A stretch of 64,000 bases of DNA from Carboxylicivirga agarovorans (GTDB lineage: Bacteria; Bacteroidota; Bacteroidia; Bacteroidales; Marinilabiliaceae), in assembly GCF_050589845.1 (NCBI RefSeq), contig NZ_JBNGPA010000013.1, forward strand, positions 62,001-126,000, given 5' to 3'. The notes beneath the pieces were generated by a model. The model ran no database searches, was not told the origin of the DNA, and saw only the letters and a program-made list of their open reading frames with translations. A program made the translations under genes and the position numbers. Below, one piece after another: positions 62,459-64,000 of this stretch; the stretch's first letter is position 1, and every line of letters begins with the position of its first letter.

Positions 62459-63568
62459 TTGTTACGACGATTCTTTAAATCAATAGTCACTATTATAAGT
62501 CTGATAGCATCAGGAACTTTGTTGTTTTCTGTATTAACAGCATATATCAGCCCTGCTCATACGTCTGTTTTGGCTTTTATGGGCTATGCGTTTCCTTATT
62601 TCTGGATAATCAATTTCGCTCTATTCGCGTTCTGGTTAGTCAAACGGCGCTGGCAGTCTCTAATTCCTTTAATAGCTATTCTGATTACCTGGGGACATTG
62701 GGAACATACGTTTCAGTGGAAAGGAGCCAGGCTTGAAAAAGATGAATTTAACCAGCCAATTAAAGTAATGAGTTTTAATGTCCGGATGCTCGATTACTAC
62801 AAATGGATTGGAGATGATACAAACGAAAAAATATTCGATCTGATTCGGAAAGAAAATCCTGATGTGCTGTGCCTGCAGGAGTTTTTTACATCTAAAAACA
62901 ATAAGGCATATAACGAAAACTATATACTGCGTCGATTGAACCAGTTTCGTTATAAGCATATTGAGTACCGTTCGGGCAAAAAAGGGAATCGCAACTTTGG
63001 ACTGATCACCCTGAGTAAATATCCAATAGTTGAAAAGCATAGTCTGAAGTTTGAGCAGACCAGTAATTTCAGTATTTATTCTGATCTGAAAGTAGCCGAC
63101 AAACGCATACGTGTTTTTAACAATCACCTTGAATCAATCAAGTTTAGTCGACAGCAACTTAATTTTCTTGATAGTCTTAATTACCGTGATGAAAAAGAAC
63201 GTAACGAAAAGATAAAAGCCATTACTAGTAAATTAAGCACAGCCTTTGAAAGCAGGGCTGCACAAGCCGAAACAATAGGCAAATATATTGCTAACTCCCC
63301 TTATCCGGTTATGGTTTGCGGTGATTTTAATGATACCCCTGTTTCATATGTGTATCGCAATATGCGTGGGCAGCTAAAAGATGCTTTTGTTGAATCGGGG
63401 CAGGGTTTTGGAGGAACCTATAACGGACCACTACCATCGTTTCGTATTGATTTTATTTTTCACGACAAACAATTTAAGGCATATAATTTCAAACGCCTGA
63501 AAGTTGATCTGTCTGATCATTATCCAATAGTTACCAGCCTTGAGCTAGCTCCCGGGAAAGACAACTGA
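62459..63568 (+). CDS. Membrane-anchored endonuclease/exonuclease/phosphatase-family protein
   Basis: 369 residues, read from a TTG at 62459, 6 bp after the rhomboid stop; no ATG or GTG is available before the membrane helices, so TTG is the likely start. Three N-terminal helices, then an EEP domain: SFNVRMLDYYKW (N), LCLQEFF (E), NHLESIK, VCGDFNDTP (D, N) and LSDHYPIV (catalytic DH). Family members cleave phosphodiester bonds in nucleic acid, lipid or sugar; the substrate is not readable. Being on the same transcript as rhomboids suggests an envelope role. Confidence 0.87.
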   Translation: MLRRFFKSIVTIISLIASGTLLFSVLTAYISPAHTSVLAFMGYAFPYFWIINFALFAFWLVKRRWQSLIPLIAILITWGHWEHTFQWKGARLEKDEFNQPIKVMSFNVRMLDYYKWIGDDTNEKIFDLIRKENPDVLCLQEFFTSKNNKAYNENYILRRLNQFRYKHIEYRSGKKGNRNFGLITLSKYPIVEKHSLKFEQTSNFSIYSDLKVADKRIRVFNNHLESIKFSRQQLNFLDSLNYRDEKERNEKIKAITSKLSTAFESRAAQAETIGKYIANSPYPVMVCGDFNDTPVSYVYRNMRGQLKDAFVESGQGFGGTYNGPLPSFRIDFIFHDKQFKAYNFKRLKVDLSDHYPIVTSLELAPGKDN

Positions 63569-63724
63569 TTCCGATTGCATTATAATGCTTTTGCCTTTAA
63601 TTTTTATTGATATGGGGATTTAGTATTCTGTCTTACCTGCCTCAACAGAAAAAAGTGTCTGGTATTTTAAGATGTATTCATCCCGGTTTTATCGTAATAT
63701 TTTGTCTATTTTTACACCCGGTTT

Positions 63725-63758
63725 TAACCAATGAACAAGCATGTGTATGCATTGGTTA
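63725..63758 (+). promoter_or_regulatory. Inverted repeat upstream of thyA
   Basis: Arms TAACCAATG (63725-63733) and CATTGGTTA (63750-63758), 16-nt loop. It could be a leader hairpin of thyA or a late terminator for the gene before; no T-run follows on the plus strand. Confidence 0.4.
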
Positions 63759-63825
63759 GTATCAAAACAAGTTGTAGATCAAATGGTGTATTAGTACAAC
63801 TTTTCATCACCAAAAGAATAAAGAT

Positions 63826-64000
63826 ATGAAGCAATACTTAGACCTCCTTGATAGAGTTTTAGATGAAGGATTTAAGAAAGAAGACAGAACGGGAACAGGA
63901 ACGATCAGTGTTTTTGGTCATCAGATGCGCTTTGATTTAAGCGAAGGATTTCCGCTGTTGACAACAAAGAAGCTTCATTTAAAATCGATCATTCATGAGT
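63826..64000 (+). CDS. thyA: Thymidylate synthase (3' partial)
   Basis: The first 58 codons of ThyA, cut by the right edge. MKQYLDLLDRVLDEGFKKEDRTGTGTISVFG, then SEGFPLLTTKKLHLKSI, is the standard ThyA start including the Arg that binds dUMP phosphate. It makes dTMP from dUMP with methylene-tetrahydrofolate. An inverted repeat TAACCAATG/CATTGGTTA (63725-63758) lies 68 bp upstream, in the leader or promoter region. Everything past 64000 is not visible. Confidence 0.93.
   Translation, partial: MKQYLDLLDRVLDEGFKKEDRTGTGTISVFGHQMRFDLSEGFPLLTTKKLHLKSIIHE

Overview
The window looks like a chromosomal segment of a member of the Bacteroidota, most likely a Marinilabiliales-type marine or anaerobic relative. 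This placement is my inference from several signs: gliding genes gldE and gldD; promoters of the TAnnTTTG type; a GH92 mannosidase lipoprotein; the Bacteroidota-type EF-G2; DUF4924 and LytTR families; and AT-rich spacers with weak Shine-Dalgarno sites. I see no rRNA, tRNA, CRISPR array, phage or complete insertion sequence. Most of the window is core genome, densely packed in short operons.

Layout. 1-5.4 kb (+): two tandem secreted metallopeptidase-like lipoproteins (PKD plus basic-secretory-protein domain; the first enters from the left edge), then a GH92 alpha-mannosidase with PA14 domain. 5.4-6.1 kb: a gene-free stretch with a perfect 18-bp-arm hairpin followed by 11-bp tandem repeats. 6.1-7.9 kb: a ribbon-helix-helix protein with an SPFH protein, and a secreted orphan. 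7.9-10.5 kb (-): znuA-znuC-znuB metal ABC transporter with a palindrome over the -33 element of its promoter. 10.5-20.5 kb: membrane LytTR regulator, alpha/beta hydrolase, transketolase, pdxB, cyclic-2,3-diphosphoglycerate-synthase-like GTPase, ACP phosphodiesterase, prmC and ribD. 20.7-32.1 kb: cardiolipin synthase, SDR, cupin, CPBP protease, MDR dehydrogenase, trypsin-like lipoprotein, a TylF-like methyltransferase/patatin-barrel/TfoX operon, a DUF2975-HTH pair with operator palindromes, and an isoaspartyl peptidase. 32.2-34.7 kb (-): lysC-lysA. 35-39 kb (+): engB, prs, rplY, pth, S4 protein and DUF4924. 39-46.4 kb (-): DCC1 protein, two OmpA-family proteins, DsbD and RNase G.

46.5-52 kb is the conserved Bacteroidota housekeeping/gliding block: a 30-codon Lys/Arg-rich gene, HU, mutY, ssb, gldE, gldD, a phosphopantetheinyl transferase and a PcrB-type prenylglyceryl phosphate synthase. 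52-58 kb holds an alkaline-phosphatase-fold protein that has apparently lost its metal ligands, DUF190, an EF-G paralogue whose switch II histidine is serine, gmhA, and a voltage-gated K+ channel with a zinc-ribbon tail. 58.3-64 kb: a small membrane protein, mutL, two rhomboids, an endonuclease/exonuclease/phosphatase-family protein, and the start of thyA, which runs off the right edge.

I found no clearly new multi-gene system. The items most worth a second look are the EF-G2 with altered G motifs, the probable pseudo-phosphatase, the hairpin plus 11-bp repeat element, the palindromes at the znuA and DUF2975-HTH promoters, and the tandem basic-secretory-protein lipoproteins. Functions are read by eye from motifs; no database search was possible.
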